A stretch of 53,724 nucleotides of DNA, taken from contig NZ_JACHBY010000017.1 in assembly GCF_014200495.1 (NCBI RefSeq), positions 1-53,724 on the forward strand. Reading direction: 5' to 3'. Made by a program: the position numbers and the translations under genes. This DNA is from Mucilaginibacter geliditolerans (GTDB lineage Bacteria > Bacteroidota > Bacteroidia > Sphingobacteriales > Sphingobacteriaceae). Under the pieces are notes generated by a model. It saw only the letters and a list, made by a program, of their open reading frames with translations. It ran no database searches and had not been told where the DNA came from. Shown piece by piece: positions 8,901-17,531 of this stretch. Within the stretch, counting starts at the first letter, position 1. Each line of letters opens with the position of its first letter.

Positions 8901-10199
8901 TTAATATTCAGTTTTTAAATTATACACCAAATCCCACCTATCGTCAATTATGGATGGTGAATGCGTTGCAATCAATACCTGAATATTTTGTATTTTTATA
9001 ATTTTAAGCAAATCATTTAAGAATTCTTTTTGCCAAGTTATATGAAGAGAAATTTCCGGCTCATCGATTAGAACTAATACATTAGTTCTAACATTAAAAA
9101 TCAGCTCATACAATAGCACCACTTCATGCTGCTCACCTGATGATAATTGATTCAATTCTAACTCTTTTCCTTTTATTGTTTTAAAATAGAATCCATTATT
9201 TCTATTAACAAATATTGATTTAAATGTAAATCTACGTTCATTTAAAATATTTGTAAATAACTCTAGCTTTTCTAGCAATGCATCAAATACACCTAACTTT
9301 AATTCAAAATCCTTCAAATACACAGAAAGTGCTTTCGCATCTTCTTGGCTATATGTTAAAAATTCTTGTTTACTTTCATATAACCCAAATTCTGTGAGCT
9401 TTTTTTGCTTTGACTTTAAAGTATTATATCTACGCTCATACTCATCTTCAGATAATATATTTGTTTCGCTTCTTAATCTATTTGGATAACTACTATCTAA
9501 CTCTTGGGTTTGAAAAAATGATCTTTGAGAAAATTCAGAAATCAGTTGTTTTAATTCTTTAGAATAAGTTTGGATAGTCTCAATCATTATAGCCTCTTCT
9601 TTTTCTGCTCTATAACTCCTATCAGCACTTTGAACTTTCTTAAAAAGGCGTTGTTCCTTAATTAAGTGCACTTGGATTGAATCTAAAATTTTATTTGCTT
9701 TGTCACTTTTTATTCTCCAAACATTTTTGCTTACCTCTTCAGGCAACTGGTCCGCATACTCATTTATTAACTCTTCCATAGACAGAAGTCTACCGCTTCG
9801 ATTGTCAATCCATTTATCTTGATCAACTCGTCTTACAGGTAGATACCTTTGTATGCTTCTTTCTATATCAATTTCTGTTTTATTAGAAAAATGAAATTCT
9901 TCAACTATTTCCCCATCTTGAAAAAAATGAAATTGGGTTGAAGACTTATCATCATTTTCGATAATCTTATCTATTATTATTACAAATTTGTCATCAAGAA
10001 ATATTGTTATTTGGCTAAAAACAAGCTGTTGGAAAAATATAAATCTCCTATTAAATAGACTGTATATTATGTTTAAAACCATTGTTTTCCCGAAACCATT
10101 CGGGCCTGTTATAATTAAAATATTCTCATTGCTGTTAAAAGAAATATCATAATCAAATATTTCAAAAAGCTTATTTATTCTGATTGAGTTAATTCTCAT
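8901..10199 (-). CDS. AAA/ABC-type ATPase, PARIS AriA-like
   Basis: A 432-aa SMC/ABC-like ATPase with Walker A GPNGFGKT (32-39), a long charged central region (about 150-330, coiled-coil-like), ABC signature LSSGEQHE (352-359), Walker B VLVLIDEPE (Asp379, Glu380) and H-loop ATHSPS (His413). ATPase plus an adjacent DUF4435 gene is the PARIS AriA/AriB pair, where AriA senses the trigger and cages AriB. The length is close to known AriA proteins. Other AAA plus TOPRIM pairs, such as OLD-like systems, are possible. It is AT-rich, unlike the flanking genes, and first in its two-gene operon. Confidence 0.75.
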   Translation of the reverse strand: MRINSIRINKLFEIFDYDISFNSNENILIITGPNGFGKTMVLNIIYSLFNRRFIFFQQLVFSQITIFLDDKFVIIIDKIIENDDKSSTQFHFFQDGEIVEEFHFSNKTEIDIERSIQRYLPVRRVDQDKWIDNRSGRLLSMEELINEYADQLPEEVSKNVWRIKSDKANKILDSIQVHLIKEQRLFKKVQSADRSYRAEKEEAIMIETIQTYSKELKQLISEFSQRSFFQTQELDSSYPNRLRSETNILSEDEYERRYNTLKSKQKKLTEFGLYESKQEFLTYSQEDAKALSVYLKDFELKLGVFDALLEKLELFTNILNERRFTFKSIFVNRNNGFYFKTIKGKELELNQLSSGEQHEVVLLYELIFNVRTNVLVLIDEPEISLHITWQKEFLNDLLKIIKIQNIQVLIATHSPSIIDDRWDLVYNLKTEY

Positions 10200-10274
10200 T
10201 GCTTTTATTTTATTTTTCTAAATTAGACAAAATAGTGATAGGTATATATGCAATGTTATGTTAAGCCCATTTTT

Positions 10275-10312
10275 TATGCCGCCCCCCGCTCCCGCAAGCG
10301 TCCCGCTTGTGG
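10275..10312. repeat. GC-rich palindromic repeat on the other side of the islet
   Basis: CCGCAAGCGTCCCGCTTGTGG also occurs at 53671-53691. Its near reverse complement lies at about 7887-7907, on the far side of the ATPase/DUF4435 pair. Confidence 0.55.
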
Positions 10313-10371
10313 TTAATCAAAACAATTTCCCCATAAATATTATTAGGGTATTAAACTAATTATCACCCTAT

Positions 10372-11016
10372 ATGAAAATAATATTTACCATAATGCTGTT
10401 ATGTAGTGGCGTGTGTTTGTTTGCGCAGGGTACTAATGTTGGGCCTAATATCACTAAGGCTTTTATTTCGCATGGTTCGGATAAACCCAAGGCTGGCAAG
10501 GATACGGTTATTGAGTCGGATACCTCTAAAGAGAATAAGGAGCCGCGGTATTTCTACCTATCGGTTAACGCGGATGTGTTTGTGAATGCCAGAGGTGGTG
10601 TGGCAAAAAGGTTGTCGCCGGCGGTGGAGTTCGGCCGCACCTATGGTATTTTTGATATCGGACTGGCTACTGGCCGCACCAATTCGCTCAGTTCGGGTAG
10701 CGACACTACAAGGTATATCGAGTTCAGGCCCACTATAAATATCTTCTCCAAAGGTCGTTTTGCCGAGGCGCTTTGCCTGGGTGGTGGTTACTTGTTTAAA
10801 GCCAAACAAGGTTTAATGACGGAGATCTGTAACAGCATCAACTTTAATATATCCGAAACGGTGGCCGTCGCGGTTACACAGGGCTATTACTTTTTCGATG
10901 GTACAAACAGCAGTCGCAGTACACAGTATATGGGTTTCGCGTTCACTTATAACTTCCTGCATCCGCATAGCGTTAATAAGCAGCGCAAAAAGGCGGCTAT
11001 AGTTAGCGATAATTGA
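10372..11016 (+). CDS. Exported hypothetical protein, beta-barrel-like
   Basis: A 214-aa protein with a Sec signal peptide (MKIIFTIMLLCSGVCLFAQ, cleavage after the Ala-Gln region near residue 19). After a charged linker, residues about 58-200 alternate strands with aromatic ends (YFYLSVNADVFVN, YIEFRPTINIF, VAVAVTQGYYFF, YMGFAFTYNF), resembling a small outer-membrane beta-barrel. No catalytic motif was seen. It is monocistronic. Function unknown. Confidence 0.7.
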   Translation: MKIIFTIMLLCSGVCLFAQGTNVGPNITKAFISHGSDKPKAGKDTVIESDTSKENKEPRYFYLSVNADVFVNARGGVAKRLSPAVEFGRTYGIFDIGLATGRTNSLSSGSDTTRYIEFRPTINIFSKGRFAEALCLGGGYLFKAKQGLMTEICNSINFNISETVAVAVTQGYYFFDGTNSSRSTQYMGFAFTYNFLHPHSVNKQRKKAAIVSDN

Positions 11017-11457
11017 GCCCCCAGCCCCCTAAAGGGGAGCATTTAGCACGATAGAGTTCCCCGCTGTTCGACCCTCCGACTTCGAACCACTATACCAGTA
11101 GTTTACAAAACATTCCACTGGAGCTGTTGCTATATGCGCAAACAGTATGTGTGATAGTCTTGAGCAATTAAACATGATACTCCAGCCAAAAGTATCATTG
11201 GAGGGGATACATTTTTATTAACTGTTAAGGTGTGCCACTTTGTGCCAAGTGTGCCGGGTGTTTCATGCGTTCGGTGGCACAGTGGGCAGTTATTGCGGAA
11301 GATGGCTTACCACCCGTCATCCTGAACTTGTTTCAGGATCTCACAGCACAAGTCGACTGTATGGCGGTTGCTTAGCGCGTGGGGTGCTGAAACAAGTTCA
11401 GCATGACTGTGTGGAATGTATAACGCAACACACCCCTAACCCCGAACTGAAACTTTC
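11017..11457. other. Gap of 441 bases with repeats only
   Basis: It begins with the CCCCCAGCCCCCTAAAGGGG motif shared with 40658-40745 and 50376-50396. The middle is unremarkable apart from the near-palindromic words CCACTTTGTGCCAAGTGTGCC and GGTGGCACAGTGGGC. The palindromic repeat at 11316-11407 follows, and CACCCCTAACCCCGAACTG closes it. A 73-codon frame here is repeat-derived. Confidence 0.6.
11316..11407. repeat. GTCATCCTGAAC palindromic repeat
   Basis: GTCATCCTGAACTTGTTTC and, 55 nt later, TGCTGAAACAAGTTCAGCA form the arms. The centre (CACAAGTCGACTGTATGGCGG, TTAGCGCGTGGGGTG) closely matches the copy at 47504-47595. Confidence 0.75.
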
Positions 11458-12039
11458 TTAAATAGTTATAGCCGCTTTCACCAAATATGGCAGTATTTCT
11501 TTTTGGAATGATACGAAGTTCTTGCGTACATCGGAGTCGCTTACCGAGGTAAAGGCAAAGCTGAATACAATGCTTTTACTGCACTTTACCAAAAAACGCA
11601 GCTTTTGCAGGTAAGCATCATGCTTGCGGATACCGTTCAACTGTGAGAATGCGTATACCAGCAGTTCCTCCAGCTCATTGGATAAATTCTTGAGGAAAGC
11701 CTGTGAATTGGCCGATTCACGTATGAAATCCCAGCCGATAAATTCGTTACAGATGGTATACGACAGGCGGCAGGTTTTCATAATGAGATTATTGAGCTGT
11801 TCCTCTTCGCCCATATCAGGGGTATTGGTGTGGATCAGTTCATCAACACTCACTTTAATATAGTCCATGAGCAAGGCGTGCAAAACGGCTTCCTTACTAT
11901 CAAAATACTTGTAGATGGTTGCTTTGGCTATTTTAGCCTTTTTAGCAATTTCATTAACGCTGGTTTTATGATAACCGAATTTGCGGAATAGTTCCTGTGC
12001 CGCCCGCTTTATACTATCTTTAATTTTATCGGCTTCCAT
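11458..12039 (-). CDS. TetR/AcrR family transcriptional regulator
   Basis: A 193-aa one-component repressor. The N-terminal helix-turn-helix spans residues about 8-55 (AAQELFRKFGYHKTSVNEIAKKAKIAKATIYKYF contains the family pattern). The C-terminal ligand and dimer domain is helical and unassigned. It directly abuts the Rieske-like lipoprotein gene and lies in the pheS strand run (kbl, pheS, lipoprotein, tetR), so it may be transcribed from upstream genes. Its target is not evident. Confidence 0.85.
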   Translation of the reverse strand: MEADKIKDSIKRAAQELFRKFGYHKTSVNEIAKKAKIAKATIYKYFDSKEAVLHALLMDYIKVSVDELIHTNTPDMGEEEQLNNLIMKTCRLSYTICNEFIGWDFIRESANSQAFLKNLSNELEELLVYAFSQLNGIRKHDAYLQKLRFLVKCSKSIVFSFAFTSVSDSDVRKNFVSFQKEILPYLVKAAITI

Positions 12040-12456
12040 TTAATAATTCTGAATAATGATGTTATATCCGGAATCAACAAACACGCTGTATTGCAGCAGT
12101 GATTGTGTAGCCGGCTTTTTTACAGGAGTACCGTCATATAAAGAGAACTTTGCTCCGCTGCAGGGGTCGGTCACGGTCAAATCTCCGCTATCAATAGTTA
12201 CCGCGCATCTCTTTTCAGGCTGATAACTACTGCAACGGTCATAGGCCACATAAGCGCCATCGGCCCTGTGGTATACAACTATACCTGCTACCCCACCACT
12301 AATATTAATGGCAACACCAACACCCCTGAGCGCGCTAAACTGAGGACTCAGTAACGAACCCTGTATATATACGGCAACATTGGGTATAGGATCACTGTTT
12401 TTACCGCATGACAGGCAAACAATGGCCATTAATAGTATAAGGTAGCTCTTTTTCAT
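12040..12456 (-). CDS. Rieske-like lipoprotein lacking the usual His ligands
   Basis: A 138-aa lipoprotein with lipobox IVCLSCGK (Cys17). The C-terminal half has the Rieske layout (AYDRCSSY, then TDPCSGAKFSLYDGTPV, then a hydrophobic strand and YNIIIQNY). Where a Rieske centre needs CxH and CxxH, it has CSS (75-77) and CSGA (99-102), so a 2Fe-2S cluster with normal ligands is not expected. Cys84 is an extra cysteine. Its start overlaps the pheS stop as ATGA (4 nt), indicating coupled translation. Role unknown. Confidence 0.65.
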   Translation of the reverse strand: MKKSYLILLMAIVCLSCGKNSDPIPNVAVYIQGSLLSPQFSALRGVGVAINISGGVAGIVVYHRADGAYVAYDRCSSYQPEKRCAVTIDSGDLTVTDPCSGAKFSLYDGTPVKKPATQSLLQYSVFVDSGYNIIIQNY

Positions 12457-13487
12457 ATGATCTCGGTTTGAAACTGCTTTAAGAAACGAACATCGTTCTC
12501 AGAGAACAAACGCAAATCACGTATAACATATTTTAAGTTGGCAATTCTTTCAATTCCCATACCAAAGGCAAAGCCGGTATATTTCTTACTGTCTATACCG
12601 CAATTTTCCAGCACATTAGGGTCAACCATGCCGCAGCCTAATATTTCAACCCAACCAGTGTATTTACACATGTTACAACCAGCCCCCTTGCAAATGGTGC
12701 AAGAAACATCCATCTCGGCCGATGGCTCGGTGAACGGGAAGTATGACGGCCTGAAACGCACTTTGGTGCCTTCGCCGTACAGCTCCTGCACAAAGTGGTA
12801 AAGCGTTTGTTTAAGATCGGCAAATGATACGTTCTCATCTACATACAAACCCTCAACCTGGTGAAAGAAGCAATGCGCACGGGCCGATATAGCCTCGTTA
12901 CGGTAAACCCTGCCCGGCATTATCGCACGGAACGGTGGTTTGCCGCTCTCCATCATCCTAACCTGTACCGATGAGGTATGCGTACGCAAGGCTATATCGT
13001 CCTTACCGCTATTTTTCTTTATGAAGAAGGTATCCTGCATATCACGTGCAGGATGTTCCTCGGGGAAATTTAGGGCCGAGAAGTTATGCCAGTCGTCCTC
13101 AATCTCCGGGCCTTCAGCCACTACGAAACCTAATCGCTTATAAATATCGATGATTTCGTTACGTACCAGCGAAAGCGGGTGGCGTGAGCCGATGTTGAAG
13201 CCATCACCGGGTAGTGTTAAGTCTTTATCTAAGTCCTGAGCCTGAGGCCCTGAGTCTAAAGTTTCCTTCAGCTCCGCATATTTAGCTTCGGCCAGTTGTT
13301 TAAACTGGTTAAGCACTTTGCCGAATGTGCGTTTCTCTTCCGGACCAACAGTTTTAAACTCTTCGAACAAATCTTTTATGATACCCTTGGTACCTAAAAA
13401 TTTTACACGAAAAGTTTCCAGTTCATCAGCATTAGCCGGTGAAAAGGCGTTGATCTCAGCAGTATATTGGTCTATTTTTTCTTGCAT
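12453..13487 (-). CDS. pheS: Phenylalanine-tRNA ligase alpha subunit
   Basis: The catalytic alpha subunit that charges tRNA-Phe, working as an alpha2-beta2 tetramer with PheT (not in this window). It has an N-terminal coiled coil for tRNA binding (about 1-90) and a class II synthetase core: motif 2 FRAIMPGRVYRNEAISARAH, a zinc-like CTICKGAGCNMCKYTGW segment, and motif 3 FAFGMGIERIANLKY. I chose the ATG at 13485-13487 (MQEKIDQY) over one six codons upstream. Length 344 aa is normal. It lies 19 nt after kbl and overlaps the next gene by ATGA. Confidence 0.95.
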   Translation of the reverse strand: MQEKIDQYTAEINAFSPANADELETFRVKFLGTKGIIKDLFEEFKTVGPEEKRTFGKVLNQFKQLAEAKYAELKETLDSGPQAQDLDKDLTLPGDGFNIGSRHPLSLVRNEIIDIYKRLGFVVAEGPEIEDDWHNFSALNFPEEHPARDMQDTFFIKKNSGKDDIALRTHTSSVQVRMMESGKPPFRAIMPGRVYRNEAISARAHCFFHQVEGLYVDENVSFADLKQTLYHFVQELYGEGTKVRFRPSYFPFTEPSAEMDVSCTICKGAGCNMCKYTGWVEILGCGMVDPNVLENCGIDSKKYTGFAFGMGIERIANLKYVIRDLRLFSENDVRFLKQFQTEII

Positions 13488-13506
13488 TATGTAGCAAATT
13501 AACAAA

Positions 13507-14697
13507 TTATTTCAAAACTCCCAGCTCCTTACCCACCTTGCTGAACGCGGCAATAGCTTTATCCAGGTGAGCGGTTTCATGCGCGGCAGATATCTGTACC
13601 CTTATGCGGGCCTTGCCCTGCGGCACAACCGGGTAATAAAAACCGATAACGTAGATACCTTCATCCAGCATTTTAGCGGCAAACTCTTGGGCCAGCTTGG
13701 CATCATACAGCATAACCGGCACTATAGGGTGTACACCTGGTTTTATGTCGAATCCTGCTTCCGTCATTTTTTGGCGGAAATATTGGGTGTTTTTCTCCAG
13801 CTTATCGCGCAGGTCGGTAGTTTCACTCAGCATGTTCAGCACCGCTATTGATGCACCTGTAATTGCCGGGGCAAGCGTGTTTGAGAACAGATATGGACGT
13901 GAGCGCTGGCGCAGCATATCAATGATCTCTTTACGGCCCGATGTAAAACCACCCGAAGCGCCACCCAAAGCTTTGCCTAATGTACCGGTAATGATATCTA
14001 TCTTACCCATTACATGATGATACTCATGCGTACCACGACCTGTTTTACCCATAAAACCCGAGCAATGGCTCTCATCAATCATCACCAAAGCCTTATATTT
14101 TTCGGCCAGTTCGCAAATTTTATCAAGCTGGGCGATGGTTCCATCCATTGAGAATGCGCCATCGGTAACAATAATACGGTGACGACAGCCGGCAGTTATT
14201 TTTAACTTCTCTTCCAGGTCGGCCATATCATCATGCTTGTAGCGCTGGCGCTGAGCCTTGCACAAACGCACACCATCAATAATTGAGGCATGGTTCAACT
14301 CGTCAGATATTATGGCATCCTGATCATTAAATAGCGGCTCAAATACACCACCATTGGCATCAAATGCGGCGGCATAAAGTATGGTATCCTCCGTGCCTAA
14401 AAACTCGGCTATTTTAGCTTCAAGTTCTTTATGGATATCCTGCGTACCGCAGATGAACCTTACGGATGACAATCCATAACCATGCGTATCCATAACTGCT
14501 TTTGCAGCTTCAATAACTTTTTTATTGCCTGAAAGGCCCAAATAGTTGTTGGCACAAAAGTTTATTACTTCCTTACCACCTTGTACGGTGATGTCAGCAC
14601 CCTGTGCCGAAGTTATAATTCTTTCCTTTTTGTATAAGCCAGCTGCTTCAATATCTGCAAGCTCCTGCTGCAATACCGGTTTTAGTGTATCGTACAT
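13507..14697 (-). CDS. kbl: Glycine C-acetyltransferase (2-amino-3-ketobutyrate CoA ligase)
   Basis: A PLP-dependent alpha-oxoamine synthase that converts 2-amino-3-ketobutyrate plus CoA to glycine and acetyl-CoA, the second step of threonine breakdown through threonine dehydrogenase. Features are the family-type N-terminal NFCANNYLGL (47-56), IDESHCSGF (207-215) with the Asp and His for PLP, and TGTLGKALGGASGG with Lys242 as Schiff-base lysine. Length 396 aa is typical. No tdh is adjacent. It heads the minus-strand run kbl-pheS-lipoprotein-tetR. Alternative within the superfamily: serine palmitoyltransferase or BioF, less likely by motif. Confidence 0.92.
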   Translation of the reverse strand: MYDTLKPVLQQELADIEAAGLYKKERIITSAQGADITVQGGKEVINFCANNYLGLSGNKKVIEAAKAVMDTHGYGLSSVRFICGTQDIHKELEAKIAEFLGTEDTILYAAAFDANGGVFEPLFNDQDAIISDELNHASIIDGVRLCKAQRQRYKHDDMADLEEKLKITAGCRHRIIVTDGAFSMDGTIAQLDKICELAEKYKALVMIDESHCSGFMGKTGRGTHEYHHVMGKIDIITGTLGKALGGASGGFTSGRKEIIDMLRQRSRPYLFSNTLAPAITGASIAVLNMLSETTDLRDKLEKNTQYFRQKMTEAGFDIKPGVHPIVPVMLYDAKLAQEFAAKMLDEGIYVIGFYYPVVPQGKARIRVQISAAHETAHLDKAIAAFSKVGKELGVLK

Positions 14698-14717
14698 GGT
14701 CAGTTAATTTGAGCTGG

Positions 14718-14725
14718 CAAAATTA
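14718..14725 (-). promoter_or_regulatory. Bacteroidota -7 box before kbl
   Basis: TAATTTTG on the minus strand fits TAnnTTTG, about 20 nt before the kbl ATG. A TTTG lies only 12 nt upstream, closer than usual, so the -33 element is uncertain. Confidence 0.4.
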
Positions 14726-14823
14726 AGCATTAACAGGCAAACGGTTAACTTAAATTTCATCATTAAAATATATTGATGCCTGCATGAAACATTTTAGCTG
14801 TAAAAAGTATTTATAAGTATCCT

Positions 14824-17301
14824 ATGTTGAGACACTTACTACTTATTTTCACTCTATTTATTGCTCTTTCAGCTTCAGCCCAGCAATATACTTTATCGGG
14901 ACATATTACCGATCAGCAAAACCATGCTGTTGAGTTTGCATCAATTTATATTAAAAACAGCACCTATGGTACCACTGCCAATGAAAGTGGCCGGTATCAA
15001 TTTAAGCTAAATCCGGGTACTTACAGTGTTATTTATCGCTTTGTGGGATATAAGGAAAGGACAGAATCTGTAACCATTACCGACCACGATGAAGTACGGA
15101 ATGTTAAAATGGAGAATGAGATATTTGAGCTCCCAACCGTACAAATACAGGGCAAACACGCAAGGGATACCGCTGCCGATGATATTATGCGGCAGGTTAT
15201 AGCCAAGCGCGAATTTTATTTGAACGAGGTGAATGAATATTCCTGCGCGGTATATATTAAGGGGGTGCAACGGCTGCTTAGAGCGCCGAAAAAACTAATG
15301 GGCAAAACTGTACAAGAGAAACTTGATCTTGATTCAATGGGCCGCGGAATACTATTCCAGGCTGAATCATTTTCAACATTGAGCTTCCAGCAACCCAACA
15401 AAATAAGGGAAGAGACCATAGCCTCTAAAACTGTGGGGCTAAACCCAACATTCAATTATACCAAGGCATCCGATCTGAATGTGAACTTTTATAAGAATAT
15501 ATTTTCCATACCAGGTTTAAGTAATCATGGCTTTCTTTCGCCCGTGGCAAGTAATGCTTTTAATTTATATAGATACAAACTCGTAGGCCGGACAACTGAA
15601 AATGGCCATGTTATAGATCAGATACAGGTGATACCCCGCCATGATCATACCCCCACCTTTAAAGGCAGCATTTATATACTGGAAGGTGACTGGCGCCTTT
15701 ATAGTATCAACCTCTATCTGACAAAAAAAGACAATGGCCTTAATTTTATTGATACCATGAAAGTTAGCCAGCAATACATCCCCATAAAGGATAATATCTG
15801 GCAATTGGTTTCATCGCAGTATAGTTTTTCAGGCACGGTACTGGGCTTTGTTTTCGGCGGTTATTATAACAGCATTTACAACAACTATAACCTCGACCCT
15901 AAATTCCCCGATGGTTATTTTACCGGCGAAATCTTACGCTTTGATACCGCTGCAACAACCAAAAGTGCGAGTTATTGGGCCAGTAACCGGCCTGTACCGC
16001 TTACCGTACAGGAGGCAAAGGATTTAAATGAAAAGGATAGCCTGGCCAGTATAAAGCGAACAAAAGGCTATCTTGACTCATTACAGCATTCCAACAACAG
16101 GTTCCTGCCTATTCCGTATACAATATTCGGACATACGTCTAGCTATAAAAATGGGGTCGACTCGGTATATCTTTACCCTTTCATCAACACGCTTTATTAT
16201 AATACGGTTGAGGGTTACGGACTAAACCTGCAGGCCAGATATACGCATAAGATCAATGATCTGCAGTCGTATGATTTTACACCCGAGCTGCGCTATGGCT
16301 TTGCCAATAAAATGTTTACCGCCAATGTAAATGGTGAATACAATTATGACCCATTTCACAACGCCAAATTTTTTGGAGGTTTTGGCAGCGCTATACTCGA
16401 CCTGAACAATGTGGGTACACGCTCACTATACTTCAATACATTGAGCACACTCCTTAGTGAACGCAACTTTGTTAAGTATTATAAATCAGAATATGGCGAT
16501 ATTGGCTATCAGCGCGAAATTGCCAACGGGATATTATGGACCGCCAGTTTAACTTACGCCGACCGCATCCAATTGTTTAACACCTCTTTTAATCACGTAA
16601 ATACGTTTAAGGACAGGTCATATACATCGAATAACCCTTTAATGCCTGATGCTCCTGCCGACGATAAATCAATATTGTTTCCCGAGAACAAGGCATTAAC
16701 TTTTAATACATCGTTCAGGCTAACTTTCGATCAGCAATATATTACCCGCCCAACCGGCAGGATCGACCTGCCTTCAAAATACCCGGTTGTAACAGTTGAT
16801 TATCGCCAGGGTATTAATAGCCTGGGATCTGATGTTAAGTATAATTTCGCATCCCTAAATGTAGCCCAAAACCGGATACCAATTGGTTTGATCGGCTATT
16901 CGGCATTCAGTTTAACCGCGGGTGATTTCTTTAATCGCAGTAAGCTGTATTTTATGGATTACAATCACTTTTTAGGTAACCAGGGTACCACTTTCGACCC
17001 TACCTATGTAGGCAGTTTCCACTTTTTACCTTTCTATACTTTTAGCACCGATCAGGCTTTTTTAGAAGCCCATTATCAGCATAATTTCTCGGGCGTACTG
17101 CTTAACAAGTTCGATTTTTTACGCGACCTGAAACTGGAAGAAATTATAGGCGCCAACTATCTTGCAGAAAAGGGCCATCCCGACTATACGGAGTTTTATG
17201 TAGGCCTGCAACGTTTTATCTTCAGGGTTGATTACGGCATTTCCTATGCCGGCGATAAAAAATACATGCAGGGATTCAAGATTTATTACGGGATAAGGTA
17301 G
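14824..17301 (+). CDS. DUF5686 outer-membrane protein with carboxypeptidase-regulatory-like domain
   Basis: An 825-aa protein with a signal peptide ending SASAQ (about residue 19). A CarboxypepD_reg-like Ig-type domain (about 20-105, YTLSGHITDQQNHAVEFASIY type) is followed by the DUF5686 region starting at DTAADDIMRQVIAKREFYLNEV. The last 400 residues are rich in alternating aromatic strands and end in GFKIYYGIR, as expected of a beta-barrel. There is no TonB-dependent plug. Function unknown. It is transcribed alone and divergently from kbl. Confidence 0.82.
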   Translation: MLRHLLLIFTLFIALSASAQQYTLSGHITDQQNHAVEFASIYIKNSTYGTTANESGRYQFKLNPGTYSVIYRFVGYKERTESVTITDHDEVRNVKMENEIFELPTVQIQGKHARDTAADDIMRQVIAKREFYLNEVNEYSCAVYIKGVQRLLRAPKKLMGKTVQEKLDLDSMGRGILFQAESFSTLSFQQPNKIREETIASKTVGLNPTFNYTKASDLNVNFYKNIFSIPGLSNHGFLSPVASNAFNLYRYKLVGRTTENGHVIDQIQVIPRHDHTPTFKGSIYILEGDWRLYSINLYLTKKDNGLNFIDTMKVSQQYIPIKDNIWQLVSSQYSFSGTVLGFVFGGYYNSIYNNYNLDPKFPDGYFTGEILRFDTAATTKSASYWASNRPVPLTVQEAKDLNEKDSLASIKRTKGYLDSLQHSNNRFLPIPYTIFGHTSSYKNGVDSVYLYPFINTLYYNTVEGYGLNLQARYTHKINDLQSYDFTPELRYGFANKMFTANVNGEYNYDPFHNAKFFGGFGSAILDLNNVGTRSLYFNTLSTLLSERNFVKYYKSEYGDIGYQREIANGILWTASLTYADRIQLFNTSFNHVNTFKDRSYTSNNPLMPDAPADDKSILFPENKALTFNTSFRLTFDQQYITRPTGRIDLPSKYPVVTVDYRQGINSLGSDVKYNFASLNVAQNRIPIGLIGYSAFSLTAGDFFNRSKLYFMDYNHFLGNQGTTFDPTYVGSFHFLPFYTFSTDQAFLEAHYQHNFSGVLLNKFDFLRDLKLEEIIGANYLAEKGHPDYTEFYVGLQRFIFRVDYGISYAGDKKYMQGFKIYYGIR

Positions 17302-17309
17302 TCTTTAGT

Positions 17310-17475
17310 CCGGAAGTCAGAAAGTCCGCCTAAGTCCGAAAGCATTTTGTCATTGTGAATATTCGTTAGAGTTATACAGGGCTTTCCGTCTTTTCGGACT
17401 TCCTGGCTTTTCCGTCTTTCGGACTTTTCCAAACTTTCGGACTTCCTGACTTTTCCGTCTTTCGGACTTCTCAAA
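17310..17475. repeat. Short tandem repeats with CTTTCGGACTT core
   Basis: TTTTCCGTCTTTCGGACTT occurs twice, with GGACTTCCTGGCTTTT and GGACTTCCTGACTTTT variants between, plus an inverted relative AAGTCCGAAAG at 17332-17343. A minus-strand ORF over it is repeat-derived. Confidence 0.6.
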
Positions 17476-17483
17476 AAAATCAC

Positions 17484-17491
17484 TAAATTTG
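17484..17491 (+). promoter_or_regulatory. Bacteroidota -7 box before trhO
   Basis: TAAATTTG fits TAnnTTTG about 40 nt before the trhO ATG. No -33 TTG at the normal distance is seen. Confidence 0.4.
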
Positions 17492-17531
17492 CGCCTCATT
17501 TAACACTGTTTGCAGCAGTATCAATGATTGT

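Noticed and set aside
11240..11461. 73-codon plus-strand ORF
   Set aside because: It runs through a palindromic repeat and has no plausible domain.
17286..17483. 65-codon minus-strand ORF with Ser/Lys repeats
   Set aside because: It is the translation of the CTTTCGGACTT repeats.
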